DNA of 20,412 bases. Source: CAZEJK01 sp964512045 (GTDB lineage Bacteria > Acidobacteriota > Thermoanaerobaculia > Thermoanaerobaculales > Sulfomarinibacteraceae). The DNA lies in the NCBI GenBank assembly GCA_964512045.1, contig CAZEJK010000086.1:1-20412 (forward strand), given 5' to 3'. The translations under genes were made by a program, and so were the position numbers. The first letter of the stretch is position 1. Each line of letters opens with the position of its first letter. The notes beneath the pieces were generated by a model. The model was not told the origin of the DNA. It did no database searches and was given only the letters and a program-made list of their open reading frames with translations. Shown one piece after another: positions 14,301 through 20,346 of the stretch.

Positions 14301-16338
14301 CACGCGCCAGCTCCTGGCAGCGGATCGAATCGAGGACGCCACCGCCGCAGCGACAGCCGCAACGGAGAGGTTCCCCTGGCACGCGATGATCTGGGTCGAC
14401 CGCGCTGCGGTGGCACACGCCGCAGGCGACACTGCCGCAGAGCGGGAGGCGCTGCACACGGCGTTGACGATCGAGCCGACCCTGGCGGAGGCGGCGCGAC
14501 ATCTGGCGAGAATCGAGAGAGCCGAGGGGAATCGGTGGAAGGCGCGCGAGTTCCTGGAGCAGGCGACCGCTCGCTGTCCGATGGACGTCGAGTGTCTGCT
14601 CGAGCTTGCGCTACTTCACGCAGAGGACGAAGAGACCGACAGCGCTCGGTCCCTGCTCGAGCGCGCGGTACGGATGGATCCGTCGCGCATGGACGTCTGG
14701 AACCAGCTCGGTGAGCTGGAGCAGAGGCCCGGCGAGACCCTCGAGCTTGCCCGGTCAATGGCTCGCGAACGGCGGGGCAGCCCGTCGCAGTGGCTGGTTG
14801 TGGCCGAGCTCGCGACGGACTTCGAAGAGTCCCTGGCTGCCGTCGAGCGAGTGCTCGCGGACGAGCCTCGTTCAGAGGACGCGTGGGATCTGCGAGCGGA
14901 GCTGCTCGTCGGTCAGGGCCGCCTCGAGGAGGCTTGGGCATCGTGCGAGCCGGAGCCGTTCAATGGCCAGGTGCCGGCCAGGCTCCGTGCTCGGCAGGCG
15001 TGGGTCCAGGCGCAGGGCGGCGATCTGCATGAGGCTGTGGTGTTGATGCGAACGGTTCTCACAGAGGAGCCGAGCTATCCGTGGGCGTGGCTGCAGATGG
15101 CGGAGTGGACCAGCGCTCTCAATGATTCGGAGGGCTACCTGGACGCAAGCGAGGCGTTGGTCCGGGTGGCACCGGAGCATCCGATGTCGTGGGCGTACCT
15201 GGGGCACGCTCGCGACATGGCTGAGGACACGGCAGGTGCTGAGACGGCGTATGAACACGCCCTGCAGATCGCACCGGACTTCGGCCCGGTTGCCGAGTCG
15301 CTCGTCGAGCTGCGGGTGCACGTCGGACGGCTGGAGGCGGCCGAGGCTGTACTGGAGTCGGGTCTCGGCGACCTGCCTTCCGCCACCGTCGCGGCACTCC
15401 GGGCTCGCATGAGCGTGGCTCGAGGTGACCAAGAAGGCGTCATCCAGCATCTGTGTGACATGCTCGAGGCTCCCGAGCCGTTGGACGACCGGCATGCGGA
15501 CGCGGCCCTGTACGCTGCGGACCAGCTGGATCTGCGGAACGAGCTCGTGAGTCTCCTCGACCGGCGGCTGCGGACGAGCCCGACGCCGGCGGTGGCTGCA
15601 TGGTGGGCTCGGCTGCTGTGTCAGCGCCGGAAGTGGCGTCAGGTCCTGCGACGGATCGGAACTCTGCTGGAGGTCGAGAGCGCGGCGCGAGCTGCGCTGC
15701 TCGAGCTGCTGTCCAACGCTGCCGGCAGATGCAAGCGCCGAGTGGTGCAGCTGGCGCATCGGCGGTTCTCCGCACTGTGTCGAGGTGACGATCTCCTGTG
15801 GGGACAGATGGGGTTCGCTCTCAACGCGGTCGGCGACCGCAAGGCCACCGTCGATTGGATGCAGGACTGGCGGGAGCGGGAGGGTGCGGAGGGTTGGATG
15901 CTTGCCAACCTTGCGTCGTCATTGCGCGTGCTGGGCGTTCTAGAGTACGCCGCTCTGGTGGCGGATCGGTCGGTGGAGCTTCCTCCGTTTGAGGGTGTCA
16001 ACGCTCGCCTGGCGTGGTCCGCCCTGGATCACGCACTGCTCGATGATGTCGCGACTGCCCAGGATCGGCTGCGTCGGGTCGATGCTCTCGAGCTGGACCC
16101 GGCGGATGAGTTCGCGTTCGATCTGGCATGGGCGGTGTGTGTCATGGCGCCGGGCGAGGCTGCGGGCCATGAAGATCCGCTGGCGTGTGCCCGGGAACGC
16201 CTTGCCCGGGCGCGTCGTCGCACGCCGGGCTGGGAGCACAGCCCGGATCTTTCGCGGGCATATCGAGCCGCCGGCCGGGCGATCCGTCGCAGAATGTCGG
16301 GCGTGCGCGGCTGGCTGTGGTCCGTGTGGCGACTCTAG
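11350..16338 (+). CDS. Giant TPR protein with embedded C39-like cysteine peptidase domain
   Basis: The preferred start is ATG 11350 (1662 residues); the frame is open to 11134 but that stretch overlaps the divergent promoter region, and no strong ribosome site marks either start. Helical TPR-like repeats occupy about residues 20-300, then about 430-1640 (for example DWEKGIDAFRKAVELAPDF near 890, and AETAYEHALQIAPDFG near 1300). Between them, residues about 315-430 form a peptidase C39-like (papain-fold) domain. It has C326 (YHVTCVPASIATVARYW), H403 (EAHEQVVIGYD) and D421 (LIRDPSS), spaced as in the C39 Cys-His-Asp triad. No signal peptide or membrane helix is visible, so it is probably cytoplasmic. 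C39 domains in ABC exporters cleave leader peptides; here no ABC domain or precursor gene is adjacent. The substrate is unknown, and the TPR solenoid presumably selects it. Confidence 0.93.
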   Translation: MRTEYRDSRPEDGSGPPHEVVQEIERLYEAGQFVAAGQRVEAYAPIRQWRDSRSRLIGGRLAHHLGAPRLSRRLLVAAWKAAPDMLEARYFGLKTFLERRGPVLTWIEMLRRQPPADADARLRAEWLAFEGQVLASMRDLGRAMERIEAAERLAPDHPWIAIERSLIEIAADRFAESLESARRALELRPWYAAGVLATAHCLVLVNRRAEAIQLLLDADRRLQSAAVVAHLATLQIELRQPQDTLGSLDRYRQLALWMEPELEQWEASVRAEALYELGDIEGARKALSQVDTELHRRFADRLGQRAVTLDRRRLPVGFIPQYHVTCVPASIATVARYWQREVDQNEIAEAITYEGTAPAQERLWLESNGWLTREFTVDWPSSRALIDRGVPFLLTTVGVTEAHEQVVIGYDTVQQSLLIRDPSSPVEVVADVHSLLESQQASGPRGLAVVPEGHAELLEDLELKDSLLYDRLYAVQMALNRHDRDAATVERDGLARMEPEHRLTFEASRQLAVYDRNVTSLVQGLDRLLEMFPGNCGLVLQKAAALQEMAPWADRISWLERVVEADGFDPVIATTLALELAQDARQDQRVERLLRRAVVLRPTDPVVAEALAGQWWVNRDRAEALELYRCAACLGEFREEMAGRYFVASTLEHRQAEALAWLEDRAVRFATRSSQPVQTVFWALSAAGRMERALERLEQALEARPEDGELLLFAADVLARIGHFNRSGELLERARSRARSSDWARTAAAVASYRGEPVRSLELWHEVLEAEPMAMDAIAAMCRLTTDLEGLHAAVERAERIAEELPYFCPVHSMLAEMLRDLNPGEAERVVQHVLNVNPNDTWAHRELALHLARGGDSDAALAQLDEADRLEPDGPANLLRRGQVLMYVGDWEKGIDAFRKAVELAPDFGEGIQLLVGACADHASRVAECRRVSEALQHQVTLGEALTDFAAAASGVLEPHELLERIDVLWTAHPDVWHGWSIRTRQLLAADRIEDATAAATAATERFPWHAMIWVDRAAVAHAAGDTAAEREALHTALTIEPTLAEAARHLARIERAEGNRWKAREFLEQATARCPMDVECLLELALLHAEDEETDSARSLLERAVRMDPSRMDVWNQLGELEQRPGETLELARSMARERRGSPSQWLVVAELATDFEESLAAVERVLADEPRSEDAWDLRAELLVGQGRLEEAWASCEPEPFNGQVPARLRARQAWVQAQGGDLHEAVVLMRTVLTEEPSYPWAWLQMAEWTSALNDSEGYLDASEALVRVAPEHPMSWAYLGHARDMAEDTAGAETAYEHALQIAPDFGPVAESLVELRVHVGRLEAAEAVLESGLGDLPSATVAALRARMSVARGDQEGVIQHLCDMLEAPEPLDDRHADAALYAADQLDLRNELVSLLDRRLRTSPTPAVAAWWARLLCQRRKWRQVLRRIGTLLEVESAARAALLELLSNAAGRCKRRVVQLAHRRFSALCRGDDLLWGQMGFALNAVGDRKATVDWMQDWREREGAEGWMLANLASSLRVLGVLEYAALVADRSVELPPFEGVNARLAWSALDHALLDDVATAQDRLRRVDALELDPADEFAFDLAWAVCVMAPGEAAGHEDPLACARERLARARRRTPGWEHSPDLSRAYRAAGRAIRRRMSGVRGWLWSVWRL

Positions 16339-16340
16339 CT

Positions 16341-16348
16341 GGTACGAT
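16341..16348 (+). promoter_or_regulatory. Weak candidate extended -10 (TGGTACGAT region)
   Basis: TGG followed by TACGAT lies three bases after the TPR/C39 stop and about 180 nt before the HD gene. The -35 region is poor. A separate promoter for the HD gene is plausible because the 187-nt spacer is otherwise empty to me. Confidence 0.2.
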
Positions 16349-16525
16349 GCGCTGGGCATTCGAGGCGCTCGGACCCGATGACGTGTGGCCGGCCCAGAGG
16401 TGGTTGCGGAGCGGTGGTTGACCGGAAGGATGGACGCCACCGGAGCAGTAGGCGGCGTGCACGCGGCGTCGTAACGAGCTTTTCGAGTGCCCGGGTTGAA
16501 GGACACCACCCCGATGGAGGCAGAG

Positions 16526-17083
16526 ATGAGCGACGATGTCGAACGGCTGTGGCCGGAGATCGCGTGGATCGAGGATGAGGCGCTTCGTACGAAGGTCACC
16601 CAGTGCTGGCAGCGAGCCCTGGAGCTGTCTCCGCTGAGCGCGGAGGACCTGGAACGGATCCCATTCACGTTGAAGGTTGCGGACTGTCCGGTTTCGTTCA
16701 TGTCCCACAAGCGACTGGTGGTCCATGTGGCACGTGACTCGGCTGTGCAGATGCGCGAGTTCTTCGGAGATGCGCTGCCGCTCGACATGGACACGGTCAT
16801 CGCCGGTGCGATCCTCGCAGATGTGGGCAAGCTCCTGGAGTACGAGTCCGATGGCTCGGGTGGGTCGCGCCAGAGCGCGCGTGGCCTGTACCTCCGGCAC
16901 CCGTTCACCGGCGTCAGCCTGGCCATGGAGTGTGGACTGCCAGACGCTGTGAGCCATATCATTGCGACCCACGCGGGCGAAGGCAACATGGTGGCGCGGA
17001 CAACCGAGGCGTGGATTGTCCACCACGCTGACTTCATGACCTTCGAGCCGTTCGTCAGGCGTCTTCAGATCGAAGGAGGCTGA
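16526..17083 (+). CDS. HD-domain protein with a degenerate HD doublet
   Basis: This 185-residue protein starts at ATG 16526, with GGAGG five bases upstream; this decides against in-frame starts at 16487 and 16514. The fold reads as an HD/HDIG phosphohydrolase: H61 and H67 in the first helix (SHKRLVVHVARD), the core AGAILADVGKLLEYE (93-107), H125 (LRHPFTGV), H149 (IIATHAGEGN) and H166-H167-D169 (IVHHADFM). In active family members the core reads LLHDIGK; here the histidine is A98, while D99 and G101-K102 are kept. Loss of one metal ligand could abolish hydrolysis or change the metal centre. Such proteins act on nucleotides or phosphoesters in the cytoplasm; the substrate is unknown. It is the last gene before the long gene-poor region. 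Confidence 0.88.
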   Translation: MSDDVERLWPEIAWIEDEALRTKVTQCWQRALELSPLSAEDLERIPFTLKVADCPVSFMSHKRLVVHVARDSAVQMREFFGDALPLDMDTVIAGAILADVGKLLEYESDGSGGSRQSARGLYLRHPFTGVSLAMECGLPDAVSHIIATHAGEGNMVARTTEAWIVHHADFMTFEPFVRRLQIEGG

Positions 17084-17304
17084 GCGCAGCTCGAAGGGAC
17101 GAGGTGTCTGAGACCTAGTTGGCTGGCTCGTGAGCGAAGGACCGGAGAACCTCGCCGATCGCCTATCACGGCATCTCGACCGAGCTTTCGTGGCGTCGCT
17201 GATGGCCTCGGTGTGGACTGCGTCGTCGGTCTCACCGTAGAACGTGGCGAGCGGAGAGATCCCGTGGGAGAACCCATAGCCCTCCGGACCCGGTAACAGG
17301 CCCC

Positions 17305-17354
17305 GGCCATCGTCCCCGGGCCTAGCAGCCGGTAGCCGGACCCGGACGATGGCC
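17305..17354. repeat. 11-bp perfect inverted repeat
   Basis: GGCCATCGTCC (17305-17315) is the exact reverse complement of GGACGATGGCC (17344-17354). The 28-base interior is rich in CCGG and may add further pairing. It is compatible with an RNA hairpin or a protein-binding site. Confidence 0.7.
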
Positions 17355-17587
17355 AAAGAGCGACTTCGGAGCGCACGGGTTGACCTGGGGCGTGGGGCTT
17401 TCGCGTGAGGGGTTCGTTTGTGGATACCGCAGCGTTGGCAGCCAGTGTGGTTTCGGGTCAACTCGATGGCCGGGGGCTCCGGATTTCCGGGGCCGGCGGC
17501 CGGCTTCCGGGGCGAGGGCCGGGACCAGGACTGGGGCCGGGGAGGCTTCGTTGGGTGGCTGGTGAACGCAGACCCTTCCGCCCAGCC

Positions 17588-17603
17588 GCCGGCGAGAGCC
17601 GGC
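17588..17603. repeat. GCCGGC hairpin with GAGA tetraloop
   Basis: GCCGGC-GAGA-GCCGGC forms a perfect 6-bp stem. On the plus strand the loop is a GNRA tetraloop, a common element of structured RNA. Confidence 0.6.
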
Positions 17604-17686
17604 TTCACTTCCCCCGCCGTGGCCTCACTGCTACCCGTGGCCAGCGCCGGCGCCCACAACTGGAGAGCAGACAGTCCGGTTGTAGT

Positions 17687-17705
17687 GGCCCGCATCTTGC
17701 GGGCC
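17687..17705. repeat. 7-bp GC hairpin in the gene-poor region
   Basis: GGCCCGC-ATCTT-GCGGGCC is a perfect 7-bp stem with a 5-base loop. No U-tract follows, so terminator function is not clear; it may be part of a larger RNA fold. Confidence 0.6.
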
Positions 17706-17873
17706 GGGTGGGAGGGGCACGAGCTTCTCGATGACCGAGGCGATCGGCGCACCGCGCGGCGCCGGGGCTGGCCAAGGGCGTGCGTTGACGGAAGGCTTGT
17801 GGGGAAGCGAAGCCCGGCTCGCCCTGGAGTCGCCGGGGAGGGCGATTGGAGAAAGCGAAGTCGGGTGGGAATG

Positions 17874-17907
17874 CGTCTCAATCAATAATCCGTTGCCCGA
17901 TGAGACG
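17874..17907 (+). promoter_or_regulatory. Candidate 5' leader hairpin at the ribosome site of the Cys-Pro repeat gene
   Basis: CGTCTCA (17874-17880) pairs exactly with TGAGACG (17901-17907) across a 20-base A/T-richer loop. The right arm ends in the first base of the GGAGG ribosome site (17907-17911) of the gene at 17917. This could tune translation, but it is also short enough to arise by chance. Confidence 0.35.
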
Positions 17908-17916
17908 GAGGTCACG

Positions 17917-18354
17917 ATGACGCAGAAAACAACTCTACTGGCAGTGCTCAGCTCGATAGTAGCAGTCATGGCGGCCGTGGCGATGGCCGCTCCGCAGGCG
18001 GTCGCGGGATGCCCGTATCTCCTGGGGATGGAGCGCTCGGCGGCAGCTACAGAGTGCCCGTACTTGAGCGGTAACGCCGCAGGAATGCAGGCGACTGGGT
18101 CCGACTGTCCGTACCTCGCAGGAAAGACGGCTGGGAGCGAGTGCCCGTATGCTGGCAAGCGAGCGGCTTCAGAGTGTCCGTATCTCAGTGGGAAAGCTCC
18201 AAAGGCTACCACCGGAGAGTGCTGTCCGATGACCGGGGGCAGGGACACGCCTGCGGGTGAGACGGGCTGTCCGTATCTAGATGGTCGGGCGGCTCCTGAG
18301 GGTGGCGCCGGCAACCAGACCGACGACCCGAAGAAGGCGCCGAAGCAAGTGTAG
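17917..18354 (+). CDS. Exported protein with seven Cys-Pro-Tyr/Met repeats
   Basis: This 145-residue protein starts at ATG 17917 with GGAGG five bases upstream; the open frame from 17731 has no ribosome site. The N-terminus is a signal sequence (hydrophobic 5-25). AVAGC at 28-32 fits signal peptidase I (AVA/G) and is also close to a lipobox (VAGC), so C32 might be lipidated. The mature protein is a run of CPY-L-x-G-K-like units beginning at C32, C47, C64, C76, C87, C103 and C118, each usually preceded by Glu or Asp and separated by short Ala/Gly/Thr linkers. The sixth unit is CCPMTGG. The tail (125-145) is polar and lysine-rich. No family is recognised. Cys-Pro motifs are known in heme-regulatory motifs and in short secreted metal-binding repeats, so metal or heme binding are the leading guesses. 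The radical SAM gene follows after 88 nt. Confidence 0.85.
   Translation: MTQKTTLLAVLSSIVAVMAAVAMAAPQAVAGCPYLLGMERSAAATECPYLSGNAAGMQATGSDCPYLAGKTAGSECPYAGKRAASECPYLSGKAPKATTGECCPMTGGRDTPAGETGCPYLDGRAAPEGGAGNQTDDPKKAPKQV
18010..18288 (+). repeat. Seven imperfect Cys-Pro repeats within the coding region
   Basis: Units start at codons for C32, C47, C64, C76, C87, C103 and C118, with spacings of 15, 17, 12, 11, 16 and 15 residues. At DNA level most units share TGCCCGTA or TGTCCGTA followed by CTC/CTG/TTG-type codons, so the repeats look like old, diverged duplications and not a recent microsatellite. Confidence 0.85.
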
Positions 18355-18408
18355 CGCGCCGAGCGGGGCTGGCGAGAGACGTACAACTTCTGGTGCGTGG
18401 CGTAGGAG

Positions 18409-18436
18409 TTTGCCGGAGGCGGGACGTTGTTATGAT
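18409..18436 (+). promoter_or_regulatory. Candidate promoter with leaderless geometry for the radical SAM gene
   Basis: A TTTGCC-like -35 (18409-18414) is followed after 16 bases by TATGAT (18431-18436), itself preceded by TG-T as in an extended -10. Six bases later comes the ATG at 18443. No Shine-Dalgarno precedes that ATG, which fits a leaderless transcript. Confidence 0.45.
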
Positions 18437-18442
18437 ATCGAG

Positions 18443-19327
18443 ATGCGATATGAAGGCGTCGTCTATCGTCCGCCGAGTGAGGCGGGTTCGCTGATCATCC
18501 AGGCGTCGATCGGCTGCCCGCACAACGAGTGCGCGTTCTGCGCGATGTACACACAGCAGAAGTTCCGCCCGCGTCCCGTCGACGAGGTGATCGAGGATCT
18601 CGACACGGCGCTCGAGGTGTACGGCCCCGGTGTACGCACCATTTTCCTGGCGGACGGGAACTCCGCCGCCCTCCCGACCCAACGGCTTGTGGCGATCGGG
18701 GAGGCCGCCCAGCAACGGTTTCCCCACCTCGAGCGGATCACGGTGTACGGCTCGGCCAAGTTCCTGGTGAAGAAGAGTCAGGGGGAGTGGCGGGAGATCG
18801 CCTCCGCAGGGATCCGGCGGATCCACTCCGGTCTCGAGTCGGGCGACCGGCACACGTTGCGGGACATCAACAAAGGTGTGGATCCGGACGAGGCTGTCGA
18901 GGCGTTCCGGCACGTGAAGGGAGCGGACATCGAGCTGTCGGTCTACCTGATGGTCGGGGTGGCCGGCGTTGAGGGGTGGCGCGCGCACGCCGAGGGCTCG
19001 GCGGCGGTGCTCAATCAGGCGCCGGCGGACTTCGTCCGCCTGCGTACGTTTGTTCCGATGCCGGGCACGCCGTGGTACGACCGCTGGTCAGACGGCCAGC
19101 TCACGCTACCGGATCCCTACCAGGCACTGACCGAGGTCCGGCTGCTAGTGGAGGAGCTGGCAGGACCGACGTTTCTCACCTCCGACCACATCTCCAACTT
19201 CTTCGACGTCACCGGGCGGATCCCGGAGGACCGAGGGCGCTTGCTTGCAGAGATCGACGAGGCGCTCGGCTGGCCGCGTTCGAGGTTCCGCCCGCCCACC
19301 GAGCACTTCGTCGGGCATATGCTGTGA
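18443..19327 (+). CDS. Radical SAM domain protein with CX4CX2C motif
   Basis: This 294-residue protein starts at ATG 18443; the frame is open to 18281 but would overlap the previous gene. The 4Fe-4S site is C25, C30 and C33 in IGCPHNECAFCAMYTQQKF, i.e. CX4CX2C where the classic motif is CX3CX2C; this spacing is known in a subgroup of radical SAM proteins with the GCxxNxCxFCxMY pattern. Further core segments are FLADGNSAAL (68-77, in the place of the GGE-like strand), RIHSGLESGD and LSVYLMVGVAGVEGW. The length fits a radical SAM barrel with a short C-terminal extension and no SPASM or B12 domain. Such enzymes cleave S-adenosylmethionine to start radical chemistry; the substrate is unknown. It lies downstream of the Cys-Pro repeat gene but seems to have its own promoter. 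Confidence 0.92.
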   Translation: MRYEGVVYRPPSEAGSLIIQASIGCPHNECAFCAMYTQQKFRPRPVDEVIEDLDTALEVYGPGVRTIFLADGNSAALPTQRLVAIGEAAQQRFPHLERITVYGSAKFLVKKSQGEWREIASAGIRRIHSGLESGDRHTLRDINKGVDPDEAVEAFRHVKGADIELSVYLMVGVAGVEGWRAHAEGSAAVLNQAPADFVRLRTFVPMPGTPWYDRWSDGQLTLPDPYQALTEVRLLVEELAGPTFLTSDHISNFFDVTGRIPEDRGRLLAEIDEALGWPRSRFRPPTEHFVGHML

Positions 19328-19362
19328 CGACGCCGACTCGCAGCGACGGGGTGTATCGCGAC

Positions 19363-19677
19363 TCAGAGCGGCGCTGCTTCAGGCGGCGGATCATGGGTGC
19401 CGGCCGGAGTCCATGGACCGCAGCGGGCGACTCGCTTCAGCGCGAGCCAGCCACCGTGGAGTAGACCGAATCGCTGAATACAGGCTTCGGCATAGACGCT
19501 GCAGGTGGGCTCGAACCGGCACCGGACTCCACCGCTGGCCAGGACCGGTCCGGCTGTGTGCCGGTAGACACGGATGCCGGTCACTGCAACGGTGGCGCCG
19601 AGCTGGTGCCGTGGGGGCCGCGAGAGGTCCCACGCCAGTAGGCCGAGGACGACCGTCGCACCGGTGAGCCACTGCAT
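19363..19677 (-). CDS. yidD: YidD family membrane protein insertion efficiency factor
   Basis: The preferred start is ATG 19677 (104 residues). A TTG at 19755, four bases after the previous stop, would add 26 residues but would include a terminator-like hairpin. The YidD core is clear: GIRVYRHTAGPVLASGGVRC, then CRFEPTCSVYAEACIQRFG, WLALKRVARCGPW and HDPPPEAAP. The family's conserved cysteines and PTCS-x-YA are intact. An N-terminal hydrophobic helix (MQWLTGATVVLGLLAW) precedes the core; many YidD proteins are about 70-85 residues and have only an amphipathic N-terminus. YidD assists YidC-dependent insertion at the inner membrane. The usual neighbours rpmH, rnpA and yidC are absent here. It converges on the radical SAM gene with a 35-nt gap. 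Confidence 0.9.
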   Translation of the reverse strand: MQWLTGATVVLGLLAWDLSRPPRHQLGATVAVTGIRVYRHTAGPVLASGGVRCRFEPTCSVYAEACIQRFGLLHGGWLALKRVARCGPWTPAGTHDPPPEAAPL

Positions 19678-19699
19678 GCGGCGGCTACGGACAGAGAAC

Positions 19700-19733
19700 G
19701 GCCCGGGCGAAGCAGAGCCGCTCCGTCCGGGCC
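19700..19733 (-). terminator. Hairpin after the DUF4870 gene
   Basis: GGCCCGG (19700-19706) pairs with CCGGGCC (19727-19733), extendable inward with one mismatch or wobble. On the minus strand it begins 26 bases after the DUF4870 stop and is followed by GTTCTCTGT, a weak pyrimidine tail. It may terminate or attenuate the DUF4870 transcript before yidD. Confidence 0.5.
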
Positions 19734-19759
19734 GGGTGCTCGTCGGATCCGTCAACGTA

Positions 19760-20200
19760 TCAGAAGCGATCCGTGAAGTCGCTGACTCCAGGGACCTTCA
19801 GCCGCTCGCCGCTGGTGCCCTTGATCATGCACAGCACGTGGAAGACCACGAAGCCGAGGAACACCACCAGTAGCAGGAGACCGATGATGCAACCGGCTGG
19901 CGGGAAGACCGCCGACAGCACGAAGTTCACGATCGTTGCCACGATCCAGAAGATGACCTCTGCAACGGTGAGGACCAGACCGTGCTTGGCGTGCCACTGA
20001 ACCTCCCGGTCTTCCTTCTCTACGAGAAGCGGGATCAGTGCGAGGAGCCAGAGGTAGGACAGCACGATCATGATGCCACGGTTCTCCGAGACGTTTCCGC
20101 CTCCGCCGTGACTCGGCCCGGCGCCAGCCGGTGGCGGTGGTGAGGACGGCGGGGGAGCGGACGGCGGCGGTGGTGGGGGTGCGCTTCCTTCGAACGACAT
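19760..20200 (-). CDS. DUF4870 (Tic20-like) membrane protein
   Basis: This 146-residue protein starts at ATG 20200 with AAGGAG eight bases upstream; the longer frame to 20254 lacks this. Residues 8-27 are mostly proline and serine, followed by a glycine-rich segment. The rest matches DUF4870: NRGIMIVLSYLWLLALIPLL (helix 1, about 40-59), the hallmark polar stretch EDREVQWHAKHGLVL (62-76), then two more helices (about 76-96 and 100-125) and a short soluble tail. DUF4870 proteins are small inner-membrane proteins distantly like Tic20; no biochemical role is established. A sigma70-like promoter is visible upstream. Same strand as yidD, with a hairpin between. Confidence 0.92.
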   Translation of the reverse strand: MSFEGSAPPPPPPSAPPPSSPPPPAGAGPSHGGGGNVSENRGIMIVLSYLWLLALIPLLVEKEDREVQWHAKHGLVLTVAEVIFWIVATIVNFVLSAVFPPAGCIIGLLLLVVFLGFVVFHVLCMIKGTSGERLKVPGVSDFTDRF

Positions 20201-20317
20201 GAAAACAACTCCTTCAATATTGATTCTGCGGATCAGTTCCGCGTTCGCTACCAACCCGACCCCTGCCGGGACGGACGTGCTATGGGTTCGGTCTCACGAT
20301 TTCCATGGTCCGCACTC

Positions 20318-20346
20318 ATTGTGCGTGTGCGACGCCGCGGCGTCAA
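20318..20346 (-). promoter_or_regulatory. Sigma70-like promoter for the DUF4870 gene
   Basis: On the minus strand TTGACG (20346-20341) is followed by exactly 17 bases and CACAAT (20323-20318), about 118 bases before the ATG at 20200. The -35 matches five of six consensus bases; the -10 is moderate. Confidence 0.45.

Larger units (their letters stand above)
17084..17916. other. 833-base gene-poor, structure-rich region
   Basis: No reading frame here has a convincing start, ribosome site, domain or codon pattern. Frames of 60-156 codons exist on both strands but translate to Arg/Pro/Gly-rich, unstructured text. What can be seen is a set of strong inverted repeats (entered separately), a 10-base direct repeat CCGGACCCGG at 17284-17293 and 17336-17345, and generally very GC-rich sequence. 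It could hold a structured non-coding RNA, a long leader for the gene at 17917, or a decayed gene. I searched by eye for tRNA, tmRNA, RNase P, SRP RNA and common riboswitch cores and did not find one. Confidence 0.6.

Noticed and set aside
13520..14941. A 473-codon minus-strand frame inside the TPR/C39 gene
   Set aside because: Fully antisense to a clearly coding gene; low-complexity Arg/Pro/Ala translation.
16142..17881. A 579-codon open frame on the minus strand
   Set aside because: It lies antisense to the 3' end of the TPR gene and to the whole HD gene, and its translation is Arg/Pro/Ser-rich with no domain. High GC makes long antisense frames common.
17418..17888. 156-codon plus-strand frame in the gene-poor region
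   Set aside because: No Shine-Dalgarno, no recognisable domain and biased Arg/Gly composition; I treat the region as non-coding or decayed.
18010..18288. Repeats considered as a CRISPR-like or tandem DNA array
   Set aside because: Unit spacing is irregular, in frame, and conserved at protein level; it is a protein repeat.
18010..18288. Cys-Pro repeats considered as a bacterial ferredoxin or a cytochrome
   Set aside because: There is no CxxCxxCxxxCP ferredoxin pattern and no CxxCH heme c motif.
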